Assembly: GCF_009604425.1 (NCBI RefSeq)
Contig: NZ_WEGI01000010.1
Coordinates: 248,001 to 312,000 of the forward strand
Source of the DNA: Nocardia aurantia
GTDB lineage: Bacteria; Actinomycetota; Actinomycetes; Mycobacteriales; Mycobacteriaceae
Reading direction: 5' to 3'
Length of the DNA stretch: 64,000 bases
Part shown: positions 34,399-42,616 of the stretch, piece by piece
How the letters are laid out: the number at the start of each line of letters is the position of its first letter
Position numbering within the stretch: position 1 is the first letter of the stretch
Notes under the pieces: model-generated
Databases searched by the model: none
What the model saw: the letters and a program-made list of their open reading frames with translations, nothing else
Told to the model about the DNA's origin: nothing
Made by a program: the position numbers and the translations under genes

Positions 34399-35370
34399 GT
34401 GCGGATTGGGCAACAGCCGGGTGGTGCACATGGCTCCTCCGCTCCCGTGCTGAGCGACCGTGTCACCGGCTCCGGCCCGATCGCGACGCTGACCCGCCGG
34501 GTGCTCGCGTACATCGCGCTCACCAAGCCGCGCGTCATCGAGTTGCTGCTGGTCGCCACGATCCCGACGATGTTGCTCGCGCACCGCGGGCACGTCGACA
34601 TCCGGCTGATCCTGGCCACGCTGTTCGGCGGCTGGATGGGCGCCGCCAGCGCCAACACGCTCAACTGCGTCGCCGACGCCGATATCGACAAGGTGATGAA
34701 GCGCACGTCGCGGCGGCCGCTGGCCCGCGCGGCGGTGCCGACCTCGCACGCCTTCGTGTTCGGCGTGACGCTCGGGCTCGGCTCGTTCGCGTGGCTGTGG
34801 TGGCAGGCCAATCTGCTGTCCGGTGCGCTCGTGGTCGCGACCATCCTGTTCTACGTCTTCGTGTACACCCTCGGCCTGAAGCGCCGCACCTCGCAGAACG
34901 TGGTGTGGGGCGGCGCGGCGGGCTGTATGCCGGTCCTGGTCGGCTGGGCCGCGGTGACGGGCACGATCGGGTGGCCCGCGCTCGCGCTGTTCCTGGTGAT
35001 CTTCTTCTGGACGCCGCCCCACACCTGGGCGCTGGCCATGCGCTACAAGGAGGACTACCGGGCGGCCGGTGTGCCGATGCTGCCGGTGGTCGCCACCGAG
35101 CAGGTCGTGACCAAGCAGATCGTCATCTACACCTGGCTCACCGTCGCGGCCACGCTGGCGCTGATCCCGGCCACCGGTGTGATCTACACGGCCGTGGCGA
35201 TCGTGGCGGGCGCGTGGTTCCTGCTGATGGCCCATCAGCTGTATTCCGGTGTCCGCCGGGGCGAATCGGTCAAACCGCTGCGACTGTTCCTGCAGTCCAA
35301 CAACTATCTCGCCGTCGTCTTCTGCGGTCTGGCGGTCGATTCCGTGCTGGGCTGGCACCCGCTGTTCTAG
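34399..35370 (+). CDS. ctaB: Protoheme IX farnesyltransferase (heme O synthase)
   Basis: The protein has 323 residues from GTG 34399, preceded by GAGGAG (34388-34393). It has about nine transmembrane segments. The prenyltransferase Asp-rich motifs are N-CVADADID-K (first) and YKEDYRAAGVPMLPV (second), and TSRRPLARAAV is typical of CtaB/COX10. It makes heme O for cytochrome oxidase; ctaA in this window performs the next step. It is divergent from tkt across a 262-bp interval that must hold both promoters. Confidence 0.96.
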   Translation: MRIGQQPGGAHGSSAPVLSDRVTGSGPIATLTRRVLAYIALTKPRVIELLLVATIPTMLLAHRGHVDIRLILATLFGGWMGAASANTLNCVADADIDKVMKRTSRRPLARAAVPTSHAFVFGVTLGLGSFAWLWWQANLLSGALVVATILFYVFVYTLGLKRRTSQNVVWGGAAGCMPVLVGWAAVTGTIGWPALALFLVIFFWTPPHTWALAMRYKEDYRAAGVPMLPVVATEQVVTKQIVIYTWLTVAATLALIPATGVIYTAVAIVAGAWFLLMAHQLYSGVRRGESVKPLRLFLQSNNYLAVVFCGLAVDSVLGWHPLF

Positions 35371-35383
35371 ATTCCCCGTGGGT

Positions 35384-35406
35384 TTCGCCGATAACGAATC
35401 GGCGAA
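35384..35406 (+). terminator. Terminator hairpin after ctaB
   Basis: Nine-base arms TTCGCCGAT (35384-35392) and ATCGGCGAA (35398-35406) with loop AACGA start 14 nt after the ctaB stop. The rest of the interval to 35652 shows no gene. Confidence 0.65.
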
Positions 35407-35652
35407 CCGTCGGCACGGTGACGGCGGCTCCCGGTCCGCGCCGGTAAAACTGCGCTGCACGACCCGGACATACCGACCGTATGCCCGGATCGATGCCAGC
35501 GGTCGGCACCCGACCGGCTGCCGTTCGAGTGCTCACGACAACAACCGGTAGCGGCTGTTCGGGCACGCCGTCGAATCACTCCGCAGCATCGGGCTTTTCG
35601 CGTGCGGAGGTGGCGGCACGCGACATCCGCGCAACAGTGTGAGGAGTCGTCG

Positions 35653-36357
35653 ATGGTTCTTCGTGGTGTTCGATCGAGCAGCGCTGTGCTCCTGGCCGCC
35701 GCGGCGGCAGTGATCGCATTCGGCGTTCCGGCCTGGGCGGAAGAGAGCGGCGCGGACTCCGCCGAGGGGCTTCCGCCGGGATTTCCCTGCGGTCACACCA
35801 CCGTGTCACCGCTCTCCACGTCGCTGTGGTTCCCGCTCGACGGCAGGGCGCCGCGGTACGCCGAGGGCACGCAGGCCTCCGGTACCGGATATCTCGACAT
35901 GTACGCTCCGCCGGGCGGCCGGACGAACTACTTCCATCCCGGCATCAACACCCGGCTGTCGGACCTCGCCGCCGGCCCGCAGAATCTCGGATTCATGCAT
36001 CAGGGCCAGTACGTCAGCTTCCAGTTGCGGCTTCGCCTGGCGGATCGCACGGACACCGATCGCAGCGGTTTCACCACCCTCGTCTGGTGGCCACCGGCGA
36101 ACGGTGATGTGGGCGCGGCGAATTGGGCGACCAGCGACGATCTGGTCGGAGGCCGCTGGTGGTCGACGCAGCCGATCCAGGGGCTCGCCGGCGGGCAGTC
36201 GGCCACCGCGACGCTGCCCGAGATCGCACAGAACAATCCCCATGCGATCGTCACCGAGTACGGGGTGTTCAACGACAGCGGCACGGGGGCCGCGGATCGG
36301 GTCGTCTACGGGTGCAGGACATGGGATTTCGAGCCCCTTGCGAACGGGTCCGCGTAA
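35653..36357 (+). CDS. Secreted protein of unknown function
   Basis: The protein has 234 residues. A Sec signal peptide (VRSSSAVLLAAAAAVIAFG, cleavage after AWA near residue 29) predicts export. The mature protein is rich in Gly, Ser, Trp and Tyr, with one early Cys (FPCGHT) and one late Cys (VYGCRTWDFE) that could form a disulfide, and a beta-sandwich-like composition (TTLVWWPPANGDVG, QYVSFQLRLRLADRT). I recognise no family. ATG 35653 has GAGGAG (35641-35646) at a 6-nt spacing. It could be a cell-wall or lectin-like protein, but that is a guess. Confidence 0.65.
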   Translation: MVLRGVRSSSAVLLAAAAAVIAFGVPAWAEESGADSAEGLPPGFPCGHTTVSPLSTSLWFPLDGRAPRYAEGTQASGTGYLDMYAPPGGRTNYFHPGINTRLSDLAAGPQNLGFMHQGQYVSFQLRLRLADRTDTDRSGFTTLVWWPPANGDVGAANWATSDDLVGGRWWSTQPIQGLAGGQSATATLPEIAQNNPHAIVTEYGVFNDSGTGAADRVVYGCRTWDFEPLANGSA

Positions 36358-36358
36358 T

Positions 36359-36375
36359 CGGTTCGGCGCGAACCG
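36359..36375 (+). terminator. Hairpin just after the secreted-protein stop codon
   Basis: CGGTTCG (36359-36365) and CGAACCG (36369-36375) with a 3-nt loop form a stem immediately downstream of the stop. A related stem occurs in the second copy of the local duplication. Confidence 0.5.
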
Positions 36376-36602
36376 GTTTCCCGCCTCGGCGGACGACTCC
36401 GGTGGCCGTGATGCCACGGGAAGCTCCCCGGGCAGGGTCGACAGTTCGATTGCCGGTGAACAGGCGCGGTCGGCGCTGGCGGAAGGGACGGGCATCCCGC
36501 TCGGATGACGGGTTCCAGGGGAGCTGCCCCGACGACCGGGCCGTGGTGGGCACGGATCCGTGATTGCCGGAAGGACGGGCCGCAGCGAGAGCGGGCGGGT
36601 TC

Positions 36603-36631
36603 GGTAACCGGCTCGGCGCGAACCGGTTACC
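36603..36631 (-). terminator. Terminator hairpin downstream of the NERD-repeat gene
   Basis: Perfect arms GGTAACCGG (36603-36611) and CCGGTTACC (36623-36631) lie about 60 nt past the stop of the leftward gene. The symmetry makes it usable on either strand. Confidence 0.6.
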
Positions 36632-36692
36632 GGCTGAGGCGGACGACCTTGGCGGCGATGCCCCGGAGAACACCCCCGGGGCATCAACCGGT

Positions 36693-38768
36693 TCAGCAGT
36701 TCGGTTGCAAGGGGAAACAGGCGCGTCCGGGGGCGGCCGAGGGGACGGTCAGCTCGGTCGGGGTCGCCGGCGGCGGGGGAGCGCCGGTGGGGCGGCCCGT
36801 GGTGAGAGCGGGACCGTGATTGCCGGCGGGACCGGTGTTGCCGTCGGTGGACTTGTGGCCGCCGCCACCGCACATCGCGACGAGCCCGAGAACGACCACC
36901 AGCAGCACCAGCAGGACCAAGGGAGCGACGCTGCCCAACCGGCGGCGCGGGCGGGCGGCCGGGCGCGGCTCGAACGGAATCGAGTAGCGCTGCGGGTCCT
37001 GCCCGGCGTGCGGTGTGTTCGGATCTTGCGGTGACGCCGCGAAATCCGTTGCGGGCTGGCCGTATTGGGGCGTGTGCGCGGTCTGCGCCGGACCGCCCGG
37101 CACGGGGATCGGCGCCCCGGCGGGCCCGGAACCGTGGGGCGGGGTGGGGTATGGGCCGGCGCCGGTCGGCGGTAGCGGAGCGGCATGTGACACGCCTGCG
37201 GTGCCCTGCGGTGGCGTCCCGGGCGGCTGTGGGCTCCCGGGGCCGGTCGGTTGCGGCGGCACGCCACCGGCGCCGACCGGTTGCGACGCGGGACCAGCCG
37301 GTCCGATCGGCTGTTGCGGAGAGCCGACATATCCGAATTGCTGTGGTTGGCCGCCCGGGCTGTGCGGCTGCGACGGTTGTCCGCCAGGCCCGAGCGGTTG
37401 CCCGCTGGAACCCAATGGTTGGCCGCCGGAGCCCAATGGCTGGCCTCCCGCACCGAGCGGTTGGTCGCCAGGGCTGAGTGGTTGCCCGCCGGGTCCGAGT
37501 GGTTGGCTGCCTGGGCTGAGCGGTTGGCCCCCGGGACCCAATGGTTGTCCTCCGGGACCCACTTGTCGGCCGCCGGGGCCGAGCGGTTGACCGCCTGGCC
37601 CCACTTGTTGGCCGCCGGCACCGAGCGGTTGGCCGCTAGGGCTGAGTGGCTGCCCTCCGGGGCCGAGCGGTTGCCCACCGGGACCTACCGGTTGTCCTCC
37701 GGGTCCGAGTGGTGGGCCCCCGGGGCCGAGCGGTTGTCCGCCGGGACCCAGGGGTTGCGCGCCGGAACCCACTTGTTGGCCGCCGGGGCCGAGCGGTGGA
37801 CCCCCTGGCCCCATTGGTTGGCCGCTGGCACCGAGTGGTTGCCCGCCGGGTCCGAGTGGTTGCCCGCCGGGACCGGGTGGTTGTCCTCCCAGACCGAGCG
37901 GTTGCCCGGCGGCGCTGATCGGCTGACCGTCGGGGCCGAGGGGTGGTGCTCCGGCGGGATTCGCGGACTGGGGTAGGGGGCCGGTGGCCTGGAACGGCTG
38001 GCCGGCGGGGTAGCCGGGTGGCGTGGGCGGGGGTCCGGCGGCCGGGGCGGGGTGGCCGGCCCAGGCGGGCTGGCTGGCCCAGGCGGGCTGGGGGGCAGGG
38101 GCGAATGCCGGTGTGCCGGTGCCGGATTGTGGTAGTGGCGGGGTGCGGTCGGCGGCGGGGGCCGGGAACCCCTCCTCGGTGAGTTCGGCGAAGGTGGCCG
38201 CGGCGGCGAAGCCGAGGACACCGAGCGCCTGGCCCACCTGCGCGGCGTCCCACGAGCCGGGATTGTCGGCGGAAGCCCGCATGATGTACGAGCGCAGCGA
38301 GGACGGACCGTCACCGCGCACCACGTCGATACCGTCGGGCAGGTCGCCCCGGTCGAGGGTGATCCGGCTACCGAACTGGGGGACCACCAGCACGACGCCG
38401 CTGATGTTCGACTGCTCGCGTCCCGGGGCGGACCGCAGCAGCCGGGCGATCTCGCCGGTGCGGGTGATGATCTCCTCGATCGGCTCGTTGCCGTTCTCTA
38501 CGCCCTCCAGGGGCGCGATCCGGCCCTCCAGGGTCCACGGCTGGTCGGCGCCGCAGCGCAACGTGCCGGTGGCCCGCTCGGTGAACGACTTGATCGCCAC
38601 CACCACGCAGGCCTCCGGCGTGAACACGATGAGATCGGTGCCGCGCGCCTTGAACACCGCGATGCCGGCCAGGGCGCGGGCGTCGCGCCAGGTCTGTAGC
38701 CAGGCGACCACCGTGCGCTCGGTGCTGGACAGCCGTGCCGGGTCGTCGTTGCGAACCTTCACCAACAT
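36693..38768 (-). CDS. NERD-domain protein with heptapeptide repeats and C-terminal membrane anchor
   Basis: The protein has about 691 residues from ATG 38768; a TTG at 38828 would add 20. The N-terminal 150 residues resemble a nuclease-related domain (NERD): DLIVFTPEACVVVAIKSF carries the D...V-x-I-K pattern, followed by GRIAPLEGVENGNEPIEEI. A Pro/Ala-rich stretch leads into about 26 units of the heptapeptide GGQPLGP (about residues 287-468), then a Pro-rich linker. A polybasic RPRRR precedes one transmembrane helix (about 614-633), and a 58-residue tail follows with two closely spaced Cys. Likely topology: NERD and repeats cytosolic, tail outside. Function unknown; NERD proteins are thought to act on nucleic acids. 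Confidence 0.75.
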   Translation of the reverse strand: MLVKVRNDDPARLSSTERTVVAWLQTWRDARALAGIAVFKARGTDLIVFTPEACVVVAIKSFTERATGTLRCGADQPWTLEGRIAPLEGVENGNEPIEEIITRTGEIARLLRSAPGREQSNISGVVLVVPQFGSRITLDRGDLPDGIDVVRGDGPSSLRSYIMRASADNPGSWDAAQVGQALGVLGFAAAATFAELTEEGFPAPAADRTPPLPQSGTGTPAFAPAPQPAWASQPAWAGHPAPAAGPPPTPPGYPAGQPFQATGPLPQSANPAGAPPLGPDGQPISAAGQPLGLGGQPPGPGGQPLGPGGQPLGASGQPMGPGGPPLGPGGQQVGSGAQPLGPGGQPLGPGGPPLGPGGQPVGPGGQPLGPGGQPLSPSGQPLGAGGQQVGPGGQPLGPGGRQVGPGGQPLGPGGQPLSPGSQPLGPGGQPLSPGDQPLGAGGQPLGSGGQPLGSSGQPLGPGGQPSQPHSPGGQPQQFGYVGSPQQPIGPAGPASQPVGAGGVPPQPTGPGSPQPPGTPPQGTAGVSHAAPLPPTGAGPYPTPPHGSGPAGAPIPVPGGPAQTAHTPQYGQPATDFAASPQDPNTPHAGQDPQRYSIPFEPRPAARPRRRLGSVAPLVLLVLLVVVLGLVAMCGGGGHKSTDGNTGPAGNHGPALTTGRPTGAPPPPATPTELTVPSAAPGRACFPLQPNC
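37365..37931 (-). repeat. In-frame 21-bp tandem repeat (GGQPLGP heptads)
   Basis: About 27 imperfect 21-bp units lie inside the NERD-domain gene. Recurrent variants are GGQPLSP, GGQQVGP, GGPPLGP and GSQPLGP. Gly spacing does not follow Gly-X-Y, so it is not collagen. Frame is kept throughout. Confidence 0.9.
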
Positions 38769-38982
38769 GCTGATCAACCCCTGACCGGATGCGTCTCCGC
38801 CGGTTACCTGCGCCGGCACCGTCGACAACCGTACGCCGAAAACGACCGAGCGGGCGAATCGGCTTGTGCGGCAGCAAGATCATCCGGCATTCCGGGCAAC
38901 CGTGGAGCATCCGGGGCGGACATTCACGGTGATATGCGGCGCCGCAACGCATCCGGTGCGTGCGGCGCCGCCGACCAATGGC

Positions 38983-40455
38983 TCAATCGGCCGGACGGTG
39001 ATGTGCGGCAGTCGATGTCACGGCCGCGTCGGTCCGCCACGCGATGTGGCCGTCGGGCCGCACCAGGATCCGGGTGCCGTCGGCGGCGGCATAGGCGGCG
39101 AACGCGTGATCGTCCACCGCAACCAGGTGGCCATCGGGATTCGGGTCCGCGGCGGACATGATCGAGAACGCCCGGACGTCGGCGTCGGCCGGGGTTCCGG
39201 CCGGCGCGCCGAAGCCCAACAGGGTGGCGTGCGGTCCCCTGAACAGGTCGAACAGACGCAACTCCGACCCGTCGGCGCCGCGCAACGGCGCGTCCGGGGC
39301 GCGGTCGCCCGCGACCGATCGGCCGCCGGCGTCCGGGGCCCGGTAGGTGATGTCGAGCTGATGCGTCTCGGTGCCGCGGCGCATCGCGTCTTCGTCTCCG
39401 GCGACGGCCTTTTCGAGCAGGCCGGTGGCGATCCCCAATACCCGGACGGCGACCGTGCGCCGCTCCGGCTCGTAGCTGTCCAGGGCGGCCGGATCGCCAC
39501 CGAGGGCGGCGGCCAGCTTCCACCCCAGGTTGTACGCGTCCTGGACGCCGGTGTTCATCCCCTGCCCGCCGGTGGGCGGATGGACGTGCGCGGCATCGCC
39601 GGCGAGGAACACCCGGCCCACCCGGAAGCGCTGGGCCAGGCGGATGTTCGGCCGCCAGATCGTCGACCACACCGGTTCGCCGAGTACGATGTCGTCGCGG
39701 TGCGAGAGCCGATTCAGGAACTGCTGCAACGCTTCCCGGGTCGGTTCGATCGAATCGGCCAGTGGGGCGGAGAATTGGAACAACGTCCCGCCCGGCAGCG
39801 GGCTCAGGCCGATGCCCGCCATCATCGCGTCCGGCTCGGCGAACCAGTAGCCGTAGTCGTGATCCAGCCCGTCGGCGGTGACATCGCCGAGCAGGATGCG
39901 CAGTGATTCGTCGGTCTCGCCCTCGAACGGGACCCCGAGCGTCTTGCGGACGGTGCTGCCGCCGCCGTCGGCGCCGACGAGATAGTCGGCGCGTACCGTG
40001 GCCGGCCCGTCGGGGCCGCGCAGGGTGACCGTCACCCCGTCCGCGTCCTGGGTGAAATCGGTGACGGCGGTGGACAATTCGACCACGACGCCGAATTCGC
40101 CGAGCCGGTCGCGCAGGATCCGCTCGGTCTCGGACTGGCCGAGCACCCACGGATTCGGGTACGGCACAGCGGGAGTGGGCTCGCGCAGATCGCTCATCCG
40201 CCGCTCTCCGGCGAACTGCCCGCCCAGATAGGCCCGCATCAGCGGCTGGTTCGAACCGGCGGCGAGCACCGCGTCGAGTACCCCCAGATCGTCGAACACC
40301 TCGAGCGTGCGGGGCTGGATCCCGTCACCGCGGGAGCCCTGGAAGTGCGTGTCGTCGCGCTCCACGATGCGGACCGCGACGCCGCGGCGGGCCAGGTCGA
40401 TGGCGAGCGCGACACCGGTGGGACCGCCGCCGGCGATGAGGACCGGGAGTGACAT
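38983..40455 (-). CDS. FAD-dependent aromatic monooxygenase (PheA/TfdB type)
   Basis: The protein has 490 residues. The FAD-binding GxGxxG motif is IAGGGPTGVALA (7-18), the DG motif reads YLVGADGGGSTVRKTLG, and the second FAD site GD reads VFLAGDAAHVHPPTGGQGMNTGVQDAYNLGWKLA. These are the hallmarks of class A flavoprotein hydroxylases, with a C-terminal thioredoxin-like domain. It probably hydroxylates an aromatic or polyketide compound using NAD(P)H; antibiotic-modifying relatives exist. GGAGG is 7 nt from ATG 40455. It is divergent from a TetR gene with a perfect operator palindrome between them. Confidence 0.88.
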   Translation of the reverse strand: MSLPVLIAGGGPTGVALAIDLARRGVAVRIVERDDTHFQGSRGDGIQPRTLEVFDDLGVLDAVLAAGSNQPLMRAYLGGQFAGERRMSDLREPTPAVPYPNPWVLGQSETERILRDRLGEFGVVVELSTAVTDFTQDADGVTVTLRGPDGPATVRADYLVGADGGGSTVRKTLGVPFEGETDESLRILLGDVTADGLDHDYGYWFAEPDAMMAGIGLSPLPGGTLFQFSAPLADSIEPTREALQQFLNRLSHRDDIVLGEPVWSTIWRPNIRLAQRFRVGRVFLAGDAAHVHPPTGGQGMNTGVQDAYNLGWKLAAALGGDPAALDSYEPERRTVAVRVLGIATGLLEKAVAGDEDAMRRGTETHQLDITYRAPDAGGRSVAGDRAPDAPLRGADGSELRLFDLFRGPHATLLGFGAPAGTPADADVRAFSIMSAADPNPDGHLVAVDDHAFAAYAAADGTRILVRPDGHIAWRTDAAVTSTAAHHRPAD

Positions 40456-40473
40456 GGTCGTGCCTCCAACTAT

Positions 40474-40500
40474 GAATCAATATTCAGTGAATATTGATTC
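40474..40500. promoter_or_regulatory. Perfect 27-bp TetR-type operator palindrome
   Basis: The half-site GAATCAATATTC (40474-40485) is mirrored exactly at 40489-40500 around AGT. It is very AT-rich against the local background and lies between the divergent monooxygenase and TetR starts, so it probably controls both promoters. Confidence 0.8.
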
Positions 40501-40540
40501 AGTATGTGGATTGCTACTCTGCGCTGTCAAGGAGGTGGTG

Positions 40541-41176
40541 ATGACCGACGCGGATGCGGGAGCGGGTGGTGACCGGCGCGGGCGCCGCAAGGAGCGGTCG
40601 GCCGAGACCGAGCAGGCGCTGAAGGACGCGGCGCGGGAGGTGTTCGCCGAACGCGGCTACCTGAACACCAAGATCACCGACATCACCGCCGCCGCGGGCC
40701 GGGCCGCCGGGTCGTTCTACAACCACTTCGCGAGCAAGGAGGATCTCCTGCGCGCGCTGCTGCAGGACCTCGCCGCCGAGGGAGACGAGAACGCCGCACG
40801 GCCGGAACACCGGGAGGATTTCACCGATCCCGAGGCGATCCGTTTCCACGTCGAGGGGTACTGGCGGTTCGCCCGCCGCAACTGGGCGGTACTGCGCGCG
40901 ATGAGTCAGGCCGCGCTGGTCAACGACGAGTTCGCGGCGATCATGCGGGCGTTCGCCGTCGAGCAGCGCGACGAGATCATCGGCCACATGGCCTACATAC
41001 CCGCGGCGGGACTACGGCTGCCGGGCTCCCCCGAGGCCGGGCTGACCATGATGTTCGCCGCGGTCGACGGCCTGCTCCAGTCGATGCGTGAGGGCGTGCT
41101 GGAGATCACCGACGAACAGGCGGTCGAGGATCTGACCCGGTTCATCTACCGCGGCCTCACCGGTCGCGATTACTGA
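40541..41176 (+). CDS. TetR family regulator of the FAD monooxygenase
   Basis: The protein has 211 residues. The helix-turn-helix reads ALKDAAREVFAERGYLNTKITDITAAAG and GSFYNHFASKEDLL, a standard TetR domain. The C-terminal domain (VEGYWRFARRNWAVLRAM) resembles other TetR regulators of lipid or aromatic metabolism. AAGGAGG (40529-40535) lies 5 nt from ATG 40541. It probably represses itself and the divergent monooxygenase. It ends 5 bp from the convergent quinone oxidoreductase with no room for a terminator. Confidence 0.88.
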   Translation: MTDADAGAGGDRRGRRKERSAETEQALKDAAREVFAERGYLNTKITDITAAAGRAAGSFYNHFASKEDLLRALLQDLAAEGDENAARPEHREDFTDPEAIRFHVEGYWRFARRNWAVLRAMSQAALVNDEFAAIMRAFAVEQRDEIIGHMAYIPAAGLRLPGSPEAGLTMMFAAVDGLLQSMREGVLEITDEQAVEDLTRFIYRGLTGRDY

Positions 41177-41181
41177 AACAC

Positions 41182-42147
41182 TCAGGGCAGCAACACGATC
41201 GAGCCCGTGGTCTTGCGGGCCTCCAGATCGCGGTGCGCCTGTGCGGCTTCCGCCAGCGGATATTCGGCGCCGACCCGGATCCGCAGCCCGCCCGTCGCCA
41301 GCGCGTCGAAGATATCGCCTGCGCGCCAAAGCAATTCGTCGCGGGTGCGGGTGTAGTGGACCAGCGTCGGGCGGGTCAGGAACAGCGAGCCGCCGCGATT
41401 TAGCCGCTGCGGATCGACCGGCGGCACCGGACCGCTGGCCGCGCCGAACAGCGCGAGCATCCCGCGGACGCGCAGCGAATCGAGACTGGCGTCGAAGGTG
41501 GACGCGCCCACGCCGTCGTAGACGGCGGCCACACCCTCGCCCCCGGTCAGCGCACGGACCCGCGCGGCCAGATCGTCGCCGTACCGCAGCACCTCGGCCG
41601 CCCCCGCGTGCCGCGACAGCGTCTCCTTCTCGTCGGTGGAGACGGTGGTGATCACCCGGATCCCGCGGGTGGCGAGCAACTGGGTGAGGATCAGCCCGAC
41701 GCCGCCGGCCCCCGCGTGCACCAGCACGGTCTCGCCCGGCTGCGGCCGGTAGATCGTCTCGCACAGATAATGCGCCGTCATCCCCTGCAGCAGCGCGGAG
41801 GCCGCGACCGGCGCCTCGACGCCGGCGGGAACCGGGATCGCCACCTCGGCGGCCACCACGACCCGTTCCGCGTAACTCCCGGGCGCCGACGCCCACGCCA
41901 CCCGGTCGCCGACCGCGAAACCGCTCACGCCGGACCCGACCTCGGCCACCACGCCGGTGCCCTCGGCGCCGGGAACGTAGGGCACCTCCTGCGGATAGAT
42001 CCCGGCGCGGATATAGGTGTCGATGAAGTTGACACCCGCCGCCTCGAGGTCGACCAGCAACTGCCCCGGGCCGGGCCGCGGATCGGGCAACTCGACATAG
42101 TCGAGAACCTCGGGACCGCCCTGCTCGGATACCTGGATGGCGCGCAT
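41182..42147 (-). CDS. NADPH:quinone oxidoreductase (zinc-independent MDR family)
   Basis: The protein has 321 residues. The N-terminal GroES-like domain has AAGVNFIDTYIRAGIY and PGAEGTGVVAEVG; the Rossmann motif is HAGAGGVGL. Absence of the structural-zinc Cys cluster fits the quinone-reductase branch (Qor-like). It reduces quinones or enones with NADPH. A qor homologue lies at the same relative place after ctaB in M. tuberculosis, as I recall, so this gene may be part of the ancestral backbone. Confidence 0.88.
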   Translation of the reverse strand: MRAIQVSEQGGPEVLDYVELPDPRPGPGQLLVDLEAAGVNFIDTYIRAGIYPQEVPYVPGAEGTGVVAEVGSGVSGFAVGDRVAWASAPGSYAERVVVAAEVAIPVPAGVEAPVAASALLQGMTAHYLCETIYRPQPGETVLVHAGAGGVGLILTQLLATRGIRVITTVSTDEKETLSRHAGAAEVLRYGDDLAARVRALTGGEGVAAVYDGVGASTFDASLDSLRVRGMLALFGAASGPVPPVDPQRLNRGGSLFLTRPTLVHYTRTRDELLWRAGDIFDALATGGLRIRVGAEYPLAEAAQAHRDLEARKTTGSIVLLP

Positions 42148-42220
42148 GGGTCCTATTTCTACACCGGCGCACTCCGGCCGCCGCGGCGCCCGCGCGGTGG
42201 GGCCGCCGATTACCCGTTGG

Positions 42221-42233
42221 TAAACTTCGGCCC
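42221..42233 (+). promoter_or_regulatory. -10 element for a predicted leaderless transcript
   Basis: TAAACT (42221-42226) is followed by 7 nt and ATG 42234; there is no Shine-Dalgarno. Confidence 0.5.
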
Positions 42234-42578
42234 ATGACTGCTACCGAGGCTCCCGCGAAGCCGTCGTCCGCCACCGTCGCCGCGGTGCGCAAGTTCGTTG
42301 CCGAGCACGGCGGTTCGGCCACGGCCGTCCTGCAGCCGACCGGGCGGATCGGCGTCCGGATCACCCTGGTCGGCGCGGACGGCATCCTCGGAGACCAGTT
42401 CGCCGCCGATCTCGCCGAGGCGAAGGCGATCGTGGCGGCGGTGCCGGATGTCACGGAGACCGAGGAGTGGGGCCGCGAGCTGAGCGCGAAGGCCACCCCG
42501 GGCCGCGGGCACTGGGCCCGGATGGCCGGCTGGGTCGCCCGGCAGAGCCGATTCCCCAAGGCGCGCAACGAGCGTTGA
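42234..42578 (+). CDS. Small conserved protein of unknown function
   Basis: The protein has 114 residues, soluble, with an alpha/beta pattern: a helix (SATVAAVRKFVAEHG), strands (SATAVLQPTG, IGVRITLVGADG), a helix (LAEAKAIVAAV) and a basic tail (GWVARQSRFPKARNER). No signal peptide or membrane segment is seen. I do not recognise a named family. The lack of a ribosome binding site plus the -10 spacing predicts leaderless translation. Confidence 0.65.
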   Translation: MTATEAPAKPSSATVAAVRKFVAEHGGSATAVLQPTGRIGVRITLVGADGILGDQFAADLAEAKAIVAAVPDVTETEEWGRELSAKATPGRGHWARMAGWVARQSRFPKARNER

Positions 42579-42602
42579 TCTGCCCGCGGCCCGCCGGCCG
42601 AC

Positions 42603-42616
42603 CATAATGGGCCGTC
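42603..42616 (+). promoter_or_regulatory. -10 element close to the methyltransferase start
   Basis: CATAAT (42603-42608, 5 of 6 matches to consensus) lies 8 nt before ATG 42617. The predicted leader is 0-2 nt. Confidence 0.5.

Larger units (their letters stand above)
36343..36840. repeat. Diverged tandem duplication of about 250 bp
   Basis: Copy A (about 36343-36600) and copy B (about 36593-36840) align with an offset of 250-257 bp: GTAAYCGG-TCGGCGCGAACCGGTT, GGCGGACGAC, CAGGCGCG and CCGTGATTGCCGG appear in both in the same order. Copy B includes the hairpin and the last coding part of the NERD-repeat gene. Copy A is a decayed, non-coding version that fills the 335-bp gap 36358-36692. Confidence 0.7.

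Noticed and set aside
37365..37931. 21-bp tandem units considered as a CRISPR array
   Set aside because: No spacers, imperfect units, and the array is in frame within a protein-coding gene.
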